Below are positions 43,842 through 53,206 of a DNA stretch of 64,000 nucleotides, piece after piece. The stretch is from UBA6814 sp040753075 (GTDB lineage Bacteria; Desulfobacterota; Desulfovibrionia; Desulfovibrionales; Desulfovibrionaceae): contig JBFMHA010000003.1 of the NCBI GenBank assembly GCA_040753075.1, positions 53,310-117,309 on the forward strand, read 5' to 3'. A program made the translations under genes and the position numbers. A model generated the notes under the pieces. It did no database searches. It was not told where the DNA came from and saw only the letters and a list, made by a program, of their open reading frames with translations. Position 1 is the first letter of the stretch. Each line of letters starts with the position of its first letter.

Positions 43842-44014
43842 CCCCGGCCTTGACACCCGAGCCCCGGGGATGATGTACCCTGGCATGCCCCGGCTTCTTC
43901 CCGGAGCGCGGCTTGCGGCGCATCCATCCGGCCCTTGCGGCCCTGGCCTTCCCGCCGCGCTCCCGCGCGCTCCATCCGGGCGGCGTGGGGCGGTCGTTCT
44001 GACACGGAGGGGTC

Positions 44015-45475
44015 ATGCGTTTCAGGGACTTCGCCGCGTTCCACGAAGCCGTGAGCTTCCCGCAGGCCTTGCTCGGGCCGGGCATGGACCGGACCGACCG
44101 GCCGGACCTGTTCAAGTCCTACCCTGAGGCCGAAACCATCGTCCTGGACTGGAGCCCGCCGGAGCCCCGGCCCCTGGACGAGGTCCTGGCCGGCCGGTGC
44201 GCCCCGGATCCGCAGCTTTCCTTGGGCGGCCTCGCGCAAGTGCTGCTCTGCGCCTACGGCCTGACCCGGCGCGAGGCCGGCCTGGGCTGGGAGCACTGGT
44301 ACCGCACCGTGGCCTCGGCCGGAGCCCTGTATCCGGCGGAGTTGTACGTGGCCGCGATCGGGTTGCCCGGCCTGGGGGACGGCCTGCACCACCTGGATAC
44401 CTCCAGGCCGGCCCTGTCCCGGCTGCGCTCCGGCGATTGCACGGCGGAGCTTGCCCGGGCCGCGGGCCTGGAGCCCGGGGGGCTCTGGTTCGTTCTCACC
44501 GGCGTCTTCCACCGCAGCGCCTGGAAATACGGGCCGAGGGCCTTCCGCTACGTGCTCCTGGACGTGGGCCACCTCCTGGAGAGCCTCTGCCAGAGCCTGG
44601 CGGCCCGGGGCCTGGCTCCCCGGACGGCTCTGCGCTTCGATCAGGCGGCCCTGGACGAACTCCTGGGCCTGGACCCGGAGCGCGAGGCCTGCCTGGCCGC
44701 GGTGCGGGCGGAGGCCCCGGGACCGGCCGGGGGAGGCGGGGCAGGGGGGGCGGGCCTCCCCGGGGACCGCTTGCGCAGGTCCAGCCGCACGGCCCGGCGG
44801 GATGGCCCCTGGGAGGAGATCGTGAGCGTCTGCCGGGCCACTGCCGCGGGGCGCGAGCCCCGGGGCGGGATCGGACCGGCTGACCTGGGCCTGGCCCCGG
44901 GCTCCCGGCGGCCTGTCTCCCGGCAGGCCCTCCCCCGGGAAACCCTGGAGTATCCGGCTGCTGTCCTGCGCCGCCGCTCCCGTCGCGACTTCGCGTCCGA
45001 GCCCCTGGAGCCGGCCCGGCTGAACGCGCTGCTTTCCCTGCTCGGCCCGGGGACGGGGTCGGCGCCGCAGCCGGTCGTCCCGCTGCTCCTGACCCAGAGG
45101 GCCGGGGACCTGGCCGACGGGCTGCACATCCTGGACCTTGACCTGCCGGCCACGGCCCTGGTACGGCCCGGGCAGTTTTTCCGGGACATGGCCGCGGCCT
45201 GCCTGGACCAGGCCTGGATGGGCCGCGCCAACCTGTGCCTGGCCCTGGTCACGGACTTCCCGGCCCTGGAGCGGGAATGGGGCCAGGCCGGCTATCGCGC
45301 CGCCCATCTGGCCGCCGGCCGGCTGGGCCAGCGGTTCTACGTGGCGGCGACGGCCCTGGGCCTGGGCTGCTGCGGGGTGGGCGCCTTTCTCGACCATTCC
45401 GTCCGGAAACTCCTGGGCCTGCCCCCGGGCGGTCGCCTGCTCTTCGTCCTGGCCGCGGGCCGGGTGAAGGAGTGA
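44015..45475 (+). CDS. SagB-type (nitroreductase-fold) dehydrogenase
   Basis: FMN-dependent protein of the SagB/ThcOx nitroreductase branch, 486 residues. Two nitroreductase-like halves are visible: about 70-215 (with YRTVASAGALYPAELYV and RAFRYVLLDVGHLLES) and about 300-480 (with VLRRRSRRDF and YRAAHLAAGRLGQRFYVAA). The segment between them (about 232-300) is Gly/Arg-rich and poorly conserved. SagB enzymes oxidise azolines in peptide natural products, but no precursor peptide or cyclodehydratase is nearby, so a general redox role is equally likely. The ATG at 44015 has GGAGG 6 bases upstream. Confidence 0.8.
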   Translation: MRFRDFAAFHEAVSFPQALLGPGMDRTDRPDLFKSYPEAETIVLDWSPPEPRPLDEVLAGRCAPDPQLSLGGLAQVLLCAYGLTRREAGLGWEHWYRTVASAGALYPAELYVAAIGLPGLGDGLHHLDTSRPALSRLRSGDCTAELARAAGLEPGGLWFVLTGVFHRSAWKYGPRAFRYVLLDVGHLLESLCQSLAARGLAPRTALRFDQAALDELLGLDPEREACLAAVRAEAPGPAGGGGAGGAGLPGDRLRRSSRTARRDGPWEEIVSVCRATAAGREPRGGIGPADLGLAPGSRRPVSRQALPRETLEYPAAVLRRRSRRDFASEPLEPARLNALLSLLGPGTGSAPQPVVPLLLTQRAGDLADGLHILDLDLPATALVRPGQFFRDMAAACLDQAWMGRANLCLALVTDFPALEREWGQAGYRAAHLAAGRLGQRFYVAATALGLGCCGVGAFLDHSVRKLLGLPPGGRLLFVLAAGRVKE

Positions 45476-45485
45476 GCCGCGGGGC

Positions 45486-45514
45486 TTGGCAGCCGTCCGG
45501 GGTTGTGGCATACT
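45486..45514 (+). promoter_or_regulatory. Predicted promoter of the methyltransferase-nikR-folE2 set
   Basis: TTGGCA at 45486-45491, a 17-base spacer and CATACT at 45509-45514, about 70 bases before the methyltransferase ATG. The -35 is one change from consensus and the -10 two changes. Confidence 0.45.
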
Positions 45515-45582
45515 TTCCCTGTACATCGTAACACGTCTTGCGCACGATGCCGCCCGCGTGCTGCACGTGCCCGGCAGGAATC

Positions 45583-46263
45583 ATGGGACAATTCGCGCAC
45601 CAGGCCCCGGCCCGGCCCCCGGGGGTCATCACCTGCACGGTTCTTGGCCGGCAGTGGCGGCTCACCCGGACCGCGGACCTGGAAACACTATGGGACCAGA
45701 TCGGCCTGGACGACCTGGACCAGGACGAGCGCCTGCCCTACTGGGTGGAGTTGTGGCCGGCCAGCCTGGCCCTGTGCCAGTGGCTGGGCGAGCACCGGCG
45801 GCGGCTGGCCGGACGCCGGGTGGTGGACCTGGGCTGCGGCCTGGGACTCACGGCCCTGGCTGCGGCCAGCCTGGGAGGCAGGGTCCTGGGCCTGGACTAC
45901 GAGCCCGAGGCCCTGCGCCATGCCGTGGCCAACGCCCGCGGCAACGCGGTGGCCGGCGCGGCCTTCGCCTGCATGGACTGGCGCGCCCCGGCCCTGCGCC
46001 CCGGGTGCGCCGACCTGGTGGTGGCCGGCGACGTCATGTACGAGAAGCGCTTCGCCGCCCCGGTGGCCGACTTCCTGGACCACGCCCTGGCCCGGGACGG
46101 CCTGGCCTGGGTGGCCGAGCCCAACCGTTCGGTCTACGGCCATTTCCAGGAGACCCTGGCCGGCCGGGGCTGGCGCATGGAGCGGCTGCGCACCGTGGGG
46201 GCGCCCCAGGACGGTCGCACGGTCACGGTGAACATCTGGGAAATCGCCCGGCCGGGAGCCTGA
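45583..46263 (+). CDS. SAM-dependent methyltransferase (METTL/lysine-methyltransferase type)
   Basis: A 226-residue Rossmann-fold methyltransferase. The SAM site is VVDLGCGLGLTALAA near 80-95, preceded by DERLPYWVELWPASLALCQWL, the layout of the METTL/nicotinamide N-methyltransferase-like group that methylates protein lysines. DYEPEALRHAVANARGN and VVAGDVMYEKRF follow. I chose the ATG at 45583 with AGGA upstream; the frame stays open to a TTG at 45538 but lacks a ribosome site. nikR follows 22 bases downstream. The target protein is unknown. Confidence 0.78.
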   Translation: MGQFAHQAPARPPGVITCTVLGRQWRLTRTADLETLWDQIGLDDLDQDERLPYWVELWPASLALCQWLGEHRRRLAGRRVVDLGCGLGLTALAAASLGGRVLGLDYEPEALRHAVANARGNAVAGAAFACMDWRAPALRPGCADLVVAGDVMYEKRFAAPVADFLDHALARDGLAWVAEPNRSVYGHFQETLAGRGWRMERLRTVGAPQDGRTVTVNIWEIARPGA

Positions 46264-46285
46264 AACCGGCACACAAGGAGAGCAC

Positions 46286-46705
46286 ATGGGCCAGACCATC
46301 CGTTTCGGCGTGTCCCTGGATTCGGACCTCCTGGAGAAGTTCGACAAGCTGTGCGAGGAGATGAGCTACCAGACCCGCTCCGAGGCCATCCGCGACCTGA
46401 TCCGCAACACCCTGGTCAAGCGGGAGTGGGAGGACACCGACCGGGAGATCGCCGGCACCCTGTCCATGGTCTTCGACCATCACCAGAGCCAGCTTTCCCA
46501 GAAGCTCACCGAGGTGCAGCACGACTACCTGGACCTCATCGTCACCAGCCTGCACGTGCACCTGGACCACCACAACTGCCTGGAGGTGCTGGTGCTCAAG
46601 GGCCCGGGCGAGCGGGTGCGCAAGCTGGGGCAGCGGCTGCTCTCCACCAAGGGGGTCAAGCACGGCAAGCTCTCCCTCACCACCACCGGACAGGACATAG
46701 TCTAG
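46286..46705 (+). CDS. nikR: Nickel-responsive regulator NikR
   Basis: Ribbon-helix-helix repressor/activator that senses Ni(II) and controls nickel transport and nickel-enzyme genes. The 139 residues have the RHH domain (IRFGVSLDSDLLEKFD, RSEAIRDLIR) and the ACT-like metal domain with high-affinity ligands His79, His90, His92 and Cys98, whose spacing matches Escherichia coli NikR exactly. No nik transporter is adjacent, so its targets lie elsewhere. The ATG at 46286 has AAGGAG upstream. The stop overlaps the folE2 start as TAGTG. Confidence 0.95.
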   Translation: MGQTIRFGVSLDSDLLEKFDKLCEEMSYQTRSEAIRDLIRNTLVKREWEDTDREIAGTLSMVFDHHQSQLSQKLTEVQHDYLDLIVTSLHVHLDHHNCLEVLVLKGPGERVRKLGQRLLSTKGVKHGKLSLTTTGQDIV

Positions 46706-47484
46706 TGAAGGACGTCCAGTCGTTTCCGGCCGAGGTGGCCCTGTCCATCGACCGGGTGGGGGTCAAGGGCCTGTCCCTGCCCATCACCGTGCGGGTCAGG
46801 GGCAAGGGGGTCCAGCACACGGTGGCCACCGTGGACCTTTTCGTGGACCTGCCCGCGGAGTTCAAGGGCACCCACATGAGCCGCTTCCTGGAGGCCCTGG
46901 GGGCCTGGGACGAGGGCCTGGACTACGCCAGCTTCAAGCGGCTCCTGCAGGACGTGCGGGACCGCCTGGCCGCCACCCGGGCCCACATCCACTTCCGTTT
47001 CCCCTACTTCCAGGAAAAGCGCTCTCCGGCCACGGCCAGTCCCGGGCTCATGGGCTACGACTGCTCCCTGACCGGGGAGCTGGAGAACGGCCGCCTCTCC
47101 TTCGTGCTCGGGGTGGACGTGCCGGTGATGACCGTATGCCCCTGCTCCCTGGCCATCTGCGACGGCGGGGCGCACAGCCAGCGGGCCGTGGTGCGCATCC
47201 GCGCCCGGTTCCGGGGATTCCTCTGGCTGGAGGACCTCATCGCCATCGCCGAGGCCGCGGGCTCTTCCCCGGTGTACGCCCTGCTCAAGCGCGAGGACGA
47301 GCGGGCCGTGACCGAAGGGGCCTTCGCCAATCCCGCCTTCGTGGAGGACGTGGTGCGGGCCGCGGCCCAGGACCTCTCGGCCCATCCCCAGGTGACCTGG
47401 TTCAGCGTGGAGGTGGAGAGCTTCGAGTCCATCCACAACCACAGCGCCTACGCCAGCATTGAAAAGGCGGCGCCAAGGCCGTAG
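46705..47484 (+). CDS. folE2: GTP cyclohydrolase FolE2
   Basis: Metal-flexible GTP cyclohydrolase IB that makes dihydroneopterin triphosphate for folate or tetrahydropterin. The 259 residues show family motifs VDLPAEFKGTHMSRFLEAL, MTVCPCSLAICDGGAHSQRA (catalytic Cys and His) and VESFESIHNHSAYA. It is the zinc-independent alternative to FolE. The start is GTG at 46705, sharing bases with the nikR stop. A longer frame upstream lies inside nikR and is not coding. Co-transcription with nikR suggests metal-linked control, but no direct evidence is seen. Confidence 0.93.
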   Translation: MKDVQSFPAEVALSIDRVGVKGLSLPITVRVRGKGVQHTVATVDLFVDLPAEFKGTHMSRFLEALGAWDEGLDYASFKRLLQDVRDRLAATRAHIHFRFPYFQEKRSPATASPGLMGYDCSLTGELENGRLSFVLGVDVPVMTVCPCSLAICDGGAHSQRAVVRIRARFRGFLWLEDLIAIAEAAGSSPVYALLKREDERAVTEGAFANPAFVEDVVRAAAQDLSAHPQVTWFSVEVESFESIHNHSAYASIEKAAPRP

Positions 47485-47508
47485 AATGGCGGCCAGGAGC
47501 ACCCGGCC

Positions 47509-47886
47509 ATGGACATCTCCGCCCCCGCTTCGGCCCTGAGCGCCTTCGCCCTGTCCCAGCAGGTCGCGGCGCACAACCTGGCCAACGTGAACACCGAGGA
47601 GCTCCGCGCCTCCCGCGCCACCCTGGAGGACCGTCCGGACCAGGGAGGCGTGGCTGTGCAGGAGGTGCGCCAGACCTCGGCCGAACCGCCCCAGGTTCCG
47701 TCCGTGCGCCTGGAGGAGCGGCAGGGCAGGGTGGAGCAGGCGGCGGCCTACGCGCCCGGCTCCACCACGGACGCGGCCCGGGAGATGGTGAACCTCGCCG
47801 CGAACCAGCGGGCCTACGAGGCCAACGCCGCAGTGATCCGGGCCCGGGACGAGATGGTGGGCGCGGTCCTGGACATCCGCGCCTGA
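47509..47886 (+). CDS. Small flagellar basal-body rod-like protein
   Basis: A 125-residue protein resembling flagellar rod/hook proteins (FlgB/FlgC/FlgG family). The N-terminus SALSAFALSQQVAAHNLANVNTEE carries the Asn-Leu-Ala-Asn-x-Asn-Thr rod signature, and the C-terminal helix AAREMVNLAANQRAYEANAAVIRARDEM has the rod C-terminal motif. The middle is short, so it is shorter than FlgC (about 140). It stands apart from the main flagellar cluster, directly upstream of a sigma-54 activator. It may be a FlgC-like paralogue or an accessory rod protein. The ATG at 47509 has GGAG upstream. Confidence 0.75.
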   Translation: MDISAPASALSAFALSQQVAAHNLANVNTEELRASRATLEDRPDQGGVAVQEVRQTSAEPPQVPSVRLEERQGRVEQAAAYAPGSTTDAAREMVNLAANQRAYEANAAVIRARDEMVGAVLDIRA

Positions 47887-47948
47887 AAACTAATTCTTAT
47901 ACATTTCGGCATGTTGGGCGAGTTCTTCCGGGCCACGCCCGGATTCCT

Positions 47949-47968
47949 CCTGTCATAATATTGACAGG
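47949..47968. promoter_or_regulatory. Palindromic operator-like site upstream of the sigma-54 activator
   Basis: CCTGTCA at 47949-47955 and TGACAGG at 47962-47968 are perfect inverted arms around a TAATAT spacer, about 78 bases before the activator ATG, in the only AT-rich patch nearby. It could be a repressor site, or a promoter with a -10-like CATAATAT overlapping it. No cognate regulator is identified. Confidence 0.5.
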
Positions 47969-48045
47969 ATTGGGGGAACACGTATTCTGCGCGTGGCCCG
48001 CCCGGCCCGGCCGGAGCCCGCCAGACCCTGCCCCGCGGAGGCGCG

Positions 48046-49053
<1,008 letters not shown>

Positions 49054-49063
49054 CCCGCGGGGG

Positions 49064-52000
49064 ATGGACCGTGCGCATTGCATGGTTATTGCATTAATTA
49101 CTAGAGTGAATGCACACTCCCGCTCCAGGCTCGCCTGGATTCTTCTCGGGCCGGCGCTTTTCGCGCTGGCCCTGGCCACCCCGGGCTGGTGCGGCGCGTA
49201 CAGCTTCGACCAGCGCCAGGACCGGGAGCGGCTGGTCTTCGAGTTCGACGCCCCCCTGCCCAGGTACTCCTCGGCCCGCACCGGAGCCACCGAGATCCTG
49301 CTGACCCTGCCCAAGGGCCTGGCCCTGGACGGCCGCGCCGCTCCGGGCACGGATCTGGGCCGGGCCCGGCTGGTGGCCGGGGTTTCGGCCGTGGACGGGG
49401 GGGTGCGCATCTCCCTCCGGGACCCGGGCTTCGGCTTCGTGGTCCACGCCCTTCCCGACAGCCGCAAGCTGGTGGTGGACATCTTCCGCGACCCCCTGGG
49501 CGCGCGCTGGAAACCGGACGGAGCCCCGGCTCCCGCGGCCCAGCCTCCGGCCCCCAAGCCCGAGACCAAGGCCCCTGCCGCGCCGGCCGCCAAGGCCGAG
49601 GCCAAGGCGCCGGCTGCTCCGGCCAAGGGCCAGGCCCGGGGCGCCGCAGCCGCGCCGGCCGGAAAGGCCCCGGCGCCGGAACCGGCCCCGCAGCCGGCTC
49701 CGGAGGCGGCCCAGGTGGCTGCGCCGGAGCCCTCTCCCGCGGCCCCGCGTCCGTTCTACGCAGTGCCCTACGTGTTCCGCGGCAAGGTCCGCTCGGTGGG
49801 TCCGGACCAGGCCCAGCCGGTCTCCCCCCAGGAGGCGCAGCCGGCCCCTCCTGCGGCAGCCGCCGCGCCTCCGGCCGCGCCTGCGCCCGTCGCGCCCCCG
49901 GCCGCGCCGCCTGCACCCGTCGCGCCCCCGGCCGCGGGCAAGGGCCAGGTGCGCGGCGGGATCGTCAAAGGCGAGCCGTCGCCCGCCGCCCCGCCAGTTC
50001 CTGCCGCGCCCCCGTCCGCCCCGGAGGAGGCCCGGGTCCAGGCCCCGGCCCCGGCGGCTCCCGTCCGGCCCGAGCCCTTCGGCCGCGACCGGCTGGTGGA
50101 GAACCTGATGGCCGGCGGTCCGGGCTCGGAGTTCCGGGGCGCGGTGCTGTCCCCGCCGCCCGCGGCCCAGGTGGAGGCGGCCATGGCCGCCAAGGAGCCG
50201 CCCCTGCCCCAGCCCGAGCCCGAGGCTCCGGCCCGGCCCGCGGAGCAGGCCGAGGCTCCCTCCGCCCCGGCCGAGCCCGCGGCCAACATGACCGAGGTCG
50301 CCGAGGCCCCGGCCGCGGACAACGCCACCATGAGCTTCGAGGAGAGCCTGCTCACCGCCCAGAGCGCCATCTCCATGGGCAACTACCAGGCCGGCCTGGA
50401 CGAGGTGGAGGCCCTGCTGCGCAGCCCCAAGGTTCCCAAGACCCTGCGCGAGGAGGCCCTCTACACCCGGGCCGACGTGCTCTACGCCATGAACCGGGAG
50501 GACCTGGCCGGGAAGTTCGACCTCATCAACGGGGCCTACGAAGCGGCCATGAACTACAACCTCAAGTCCGAGCGCCTGCCCGCGGCGCTGCTCAGGCTGT
50601 CGGTGCTCAACCTGAACGTGGGCAACCTGCCCGAGGCCACGGCCTACACCAAGCTGCTGCGCACCAAGCACCCCAACGACTCCAACGTGCCCCTGTCCTA
50701 TTATTACTGGGGCGATTACTACTTCAAGAAGGGCGACTACCAGAACGCCGCGGACCAGTTCCAGTACCTGGTCCAGGTCTATCCCGACTCCAAGTTCGTG
50801 CGCGAGTCCTCGGTGAGCCTGGCCCAGTCCCTGCGCAAGCTGGGCTACGACAAGCAGGCGGCCCAGATCGTGGACTTCATCGAGAAGCGCTGGCCGCGCT
50901 TCTATGTGGAGTATCCCCCCATCCTGCGCCTGTCGGGCGACGTGGCCTTCGCCAACAAGGACTGGAAGAAGGCCAAGGACGACTACTGGGTCTACTACAA
51001 CCTGGACCCCAAGGGCGAGGATGCGGACGTGGTCCTGGCCCGCATCGGCGACATCTACGTGGAGTCCAAGACCTTCCGCGCGGCCAAGGAGATCTACGAG
51101 AAGGCCGCCGATACCTTCCCGGAGCGGGAGGGCGGCCTCATCGCCCGCATGCGCCTGGCCGAGGAGGGCATCTACGACCAGCCCTCGGTGGAGGACATGT
51201 TCACGGTCTTCGACCGGCCCTTCAACAAGCGGCCGGTGGAGATCTACCAGGAGATCATCGCCAAGCACCCGGACAGCCCCCTGGCCCCCCTGGCGCAACT
51301 CAAGATGGCCATCTGGTACATGTGGGACAACAAGAACCTGGACGCGCTCAAGACCATCGGCGAGTTCGACGCCAAGTTCCCGGACAGCGCCCTCAAGGAG
51401 CGCGCGCACCGGGCCGGGCTCAAGGCCTTCGAGCGGGCCGCGGCCACCTTCATGCGCGAGCAGGGCTACGGGCCGGTGGTCTCCCTCTACGACGAGTATC
51501 CCTTCATCCGGAAAGGGGTGGAGGACCTCGACGCCCAGACCCGACTCTCCCTGGGCCTGTCCCTGTGGAAGGCGGGTCGGGCCGACCTGGCCCTGGACAT
51601 GGTGCGTCCCTTCCTGGGCAAGGAGCAGGTGCCCCAGTTCTCGGAGTTGGCCATGGGCCTGGCCGTGGGCGTGTTCGTGGACAACCAGAACTGGGAGAAG
51701 GTGGTGGAGCTGGCCTCGGTGGCCACGTCCTGGGAAATGGCCCCGGAGTACAAGCGGGAGCTGACCTACGCCCTGGCCCTGGCCCACGAGAACCTGCACC
51801 AGCCCGACCAGGCCCGCCCCCTGTGGATGGAGTTGGGCCACGACCCGGGCCTGGATCGGCGGCAGAAGGCCTACGCCACGTATTTCCTGGCCCAGGACGC
51901 GGTGTCCCGGGACGACCTCAAGACCGCCTACGAATTCGCCCAGGACGCCTACACCCTGCTCCTGGAGAGCGGGGAGGACCCGGGCAAGATCCGGGACAGC

Positions 52001-52297
52001 CTGGCCATCCTGGTGGATGTGACCGAGCGTTCGGCCCGGCCCCAGGAGGCCCTGAACTGGGCCAGGCAGTTCGGCGAGTACGTGACCAAGGGCGATCCCG
52101 GCTGGCCCGCGCACCGCTACCGCCTGGCCGGCCTCTACCGCCAGAACGGGGACGAGAAGGCCTGGCGCGAGACCCTGACCGACCTGGCCAAGGCCGCGCC
52201 GGCCAGCCTTTACGGCCGCATGGCCGCCTCCGAGCTGCAGACCTCCTCCCTGGAGCAGGCGGCCCGGGAATACTCCCCGTCCCCCAACTTCCAATAG
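49064..52297 (+). CDS. Large periplasmic TPR-repeat protein with AMIN-like N-terminus
   Basis: A protein of up to 1077 residues in the envelope. After a signal peptide ending near ATPGWCGAYS comes a beta-rich AMIN-like region (residues about 45-150), a long Pro/Ala-rich linker (about 150-415) and at least a dozen TPR-like helical repeats (about 425-1070, e.g. AISMGNYQAGLDEVEALL, FKKGDYQNAADQFQYLV, LAPLAQLKMAIWYMWDNKN). A GTG at 49106 gives a more standard signal peptide; the ATG at 49064 is the outer limit of the frame. It lies 10 bases after the sigma-54 activator. Similar proteins support pilus or envelope complexes, but no specific role is claimed. Confidence 0.78.
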   Translation: MDRAHCMVIALITRVNAHSRSRLAWILLGPALFALALATPGWCGAYSFDQRQDRERLVFEFDAPLPRYSSARTGATEILLTLPKGLALDGRAAPGTDLGRARLVAGVSAVDGGVRISLRDPGFGFVVHALPDSRKLVVDIFRDPLGARWKPDGAPAPAAQPPAPKPETKAPAAPAAKAEAKAPAAPAKGQARGAAAAPAGKAPAPEPAPQPAPEAAQVAAPEPSPAAPRPFYAVPYVFRGKVRSVGPDQAQPVSPQEAQPAPPAAAAAPPAAPAPVAPPAAPPAPVAPPAAGKGQVRGGIVKGEPSPAAPPVPAAPPSAPEEARVQAPAPAAPVRPEPFGRDRLVENLMAGGPGSEFRGAVLSPPPAAQVEAAMAAKEPPLPQPEPEAPARPAEQAEAPSAPAEPAANMTEVAEAPAADNATMSFEESLLTAQSAISMGNYQAGLDEVEALLRSPKVPKTLREEALYTRADVLYAMNREDLAGKFDLINGAYEAAMNYNLKSERLPAALLRLSVLNLNVGNLPEATAYTKLLRTKHPNDSNVPLSYYYWGDYYFKKGDYQNAADQFQYLVQVYPDSKFVRESSVSLAQSLRKLGYDKQAAQIVDFIEKRWPRFYVEYPPILRLSGDVAFANKDWKKAKDDYWVYYNLDPKGEDADVVLARIGDIYVESKTFRAAKEIYEKAADTFPEREGGLIARMRLAEEGIYDQPSVEDMFTVFDRPFNKRPVEIYQEIIAKHPDSPLAPLAQLKMAIWYMWDNKNLDALKTIGEFDAKFPDSALKERAHRAGLKAFERAAATFMREQGYGPVVSLYDEYPFIRKGVEDLDAQTRLSLGLSLWKAGRADLALDMVRPFLGKEQVPQFSELAMGLAVGVFVDNQNWEKVVELASVATSWEMAPEYKRELTYALALAHENLHQPDQARPLWMELGHDPGLDRRQKAYATYFLAQDAVSRDDLKTAYEFAQDAYTLLLESGEDPGKIRDSLAILVDVTERSARPQEALNWARQFGEYVTKGDPGWPAHRYRLAGLYRQNGDEKAWRETLTDLAKAAPASLYGRMAASELQTSSLEQAAREYSPSPNFQ

Positions 52298-52354
52298 CCT
52301 TCGGCATGGTGTATCCTGGCGCCAGGCGGTGAAACCCCTGGCCAAGGAGAGCGC

Positions 52355-53167
52355 ATGGACAGGCAACCGGTGGTGGCCGGCCAGTTCTATCCCGGCTCGA
52401 CCCGAGCCCTTGACGGCGAGGTGCGGCGTTTCCTTGCCGCGGCCCCGGCCGCGCCCGACTCCGCCCCGACCCTGCTGGCCATGGTCCCCCACGCGGGCTA
52501 CATCTACTCCGGAGGAGTGGCGGGCCAGACCCTGGGGCAGGCCAGGCTGGCCGACACCCTGCTCCTGTTCGGTCCCAACCATACCGGCCTGGGCCGCTCC
52601 CTGGCGGTCTGGCCCGAGGGCCGCTGGCTCACCCCCCTGGGACCCATGGCCGTGGACCAGAAGCTGGCTGCGGACCTCCTGGCTGGCGACACTCGCCTGG
52701 CCGCGGATTTCTCGGCCCATCTCCAGGAGCATTCCCTGGAGGTGGTGGTGCCCTTTCTCCAGGCCCTGAATCCCAAGGCCGCCATGGTCCCGGTGGCGGT
52801 TTCCGAGCGCAGCCCCCAGGTCCTGGAGGCCGTTGCCCGGAACATGGCCGCGGCGGTCAAGGCCGCGGGCCGCCCCGTGTCCATCGTGGTCAGCTCGGAC
52901 ATGAGCCACTACGTGACCCACGAGCAGGCCGAGGAGCGGGACAGGATGGCCATCGCGCCCATGCTGGACCTGGACCCGCTCCGGCTGTATGAGGTCGTCC
53001 GCCGGCACGGCATCAGCATGTGCGGGGTCCTGCCCATGACCCTGGGCCTGTTCTTGGCCCGGGAGTTGGGCGCGGCCTCGGCCCGGCTGGCGGCCTACGC
53101 CACCTCTGGCCAGGCCAGCGGCGACTACCGCAGGGTGGTGGGCTACGCCGGCGTCCTGGTGAACTGA
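52355..53167 (+). CDS. amrB: AmmeMemoRadiSam system protein B (MEMO1 family)
   Basis: MEMO-family protein of 270 residues, related to nonheme dioxygenases. Conserved features are AMVPHAGYIYSG (His46), FGPNHTGLG (His76), SSDMSHYVTHE and the Cys in ISMCGVLPM. In many anaerobes it is encoded with a radical-SAM protein and AmmeMemoRadiSam A, but neither is adjacent here. The ATG at 52355 has AAGGAG upstream. Its biochemical activity in bacteria is unsettled. Confidence 0.88.
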   Translation: MDRQPVVAGQFYPGSTRALDGEVRRFLAAAPAAPDSAPTLLAMVPHAGYIYSGGVAGQTLGQARLADTLLLFGPNHTGLGRSLAVWPEGRWLTPLGPMAVDQKLAADLLAGDTRLAADFSAHLQEHSLEVVVPFLQALNPKAAMVPVAVSERSPQVLEAVARNMAAAVKAAGRPVSIVVSSDMSHYVTHEQAEERDRMAIAPMLDLDPLRLYEVVRRHGISMCGVLPMTLGLFLARELGAASARLAAYATSGQASGDYRRVVGYAGVLVN

Positions 53168-53206
53168 ATCTCGTCCTGCAACAACCGGTGACTACCCAAA
53201 GGAAGC

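Noticed and set aside
45538..45582. TTG start for the methyltransferase
   Set aside because: No ribosome site precedes it and the extra 15 residues are Cys/Pro-rich; the ATG at 45583 is better placed.
49064..49083. Sigma-54 promoter before the TPR gene
   Set aside because: A GG and a GC element are visible but 14 bases apart rather than the required 12, so the -24/-12 pattern does not fit.
49094..53008. A minus-strand open frame of about 1300 codons
   Set aside because: It is antisense to the TPR and MEMO genes, has low-complexity composition and no recognisable domain.
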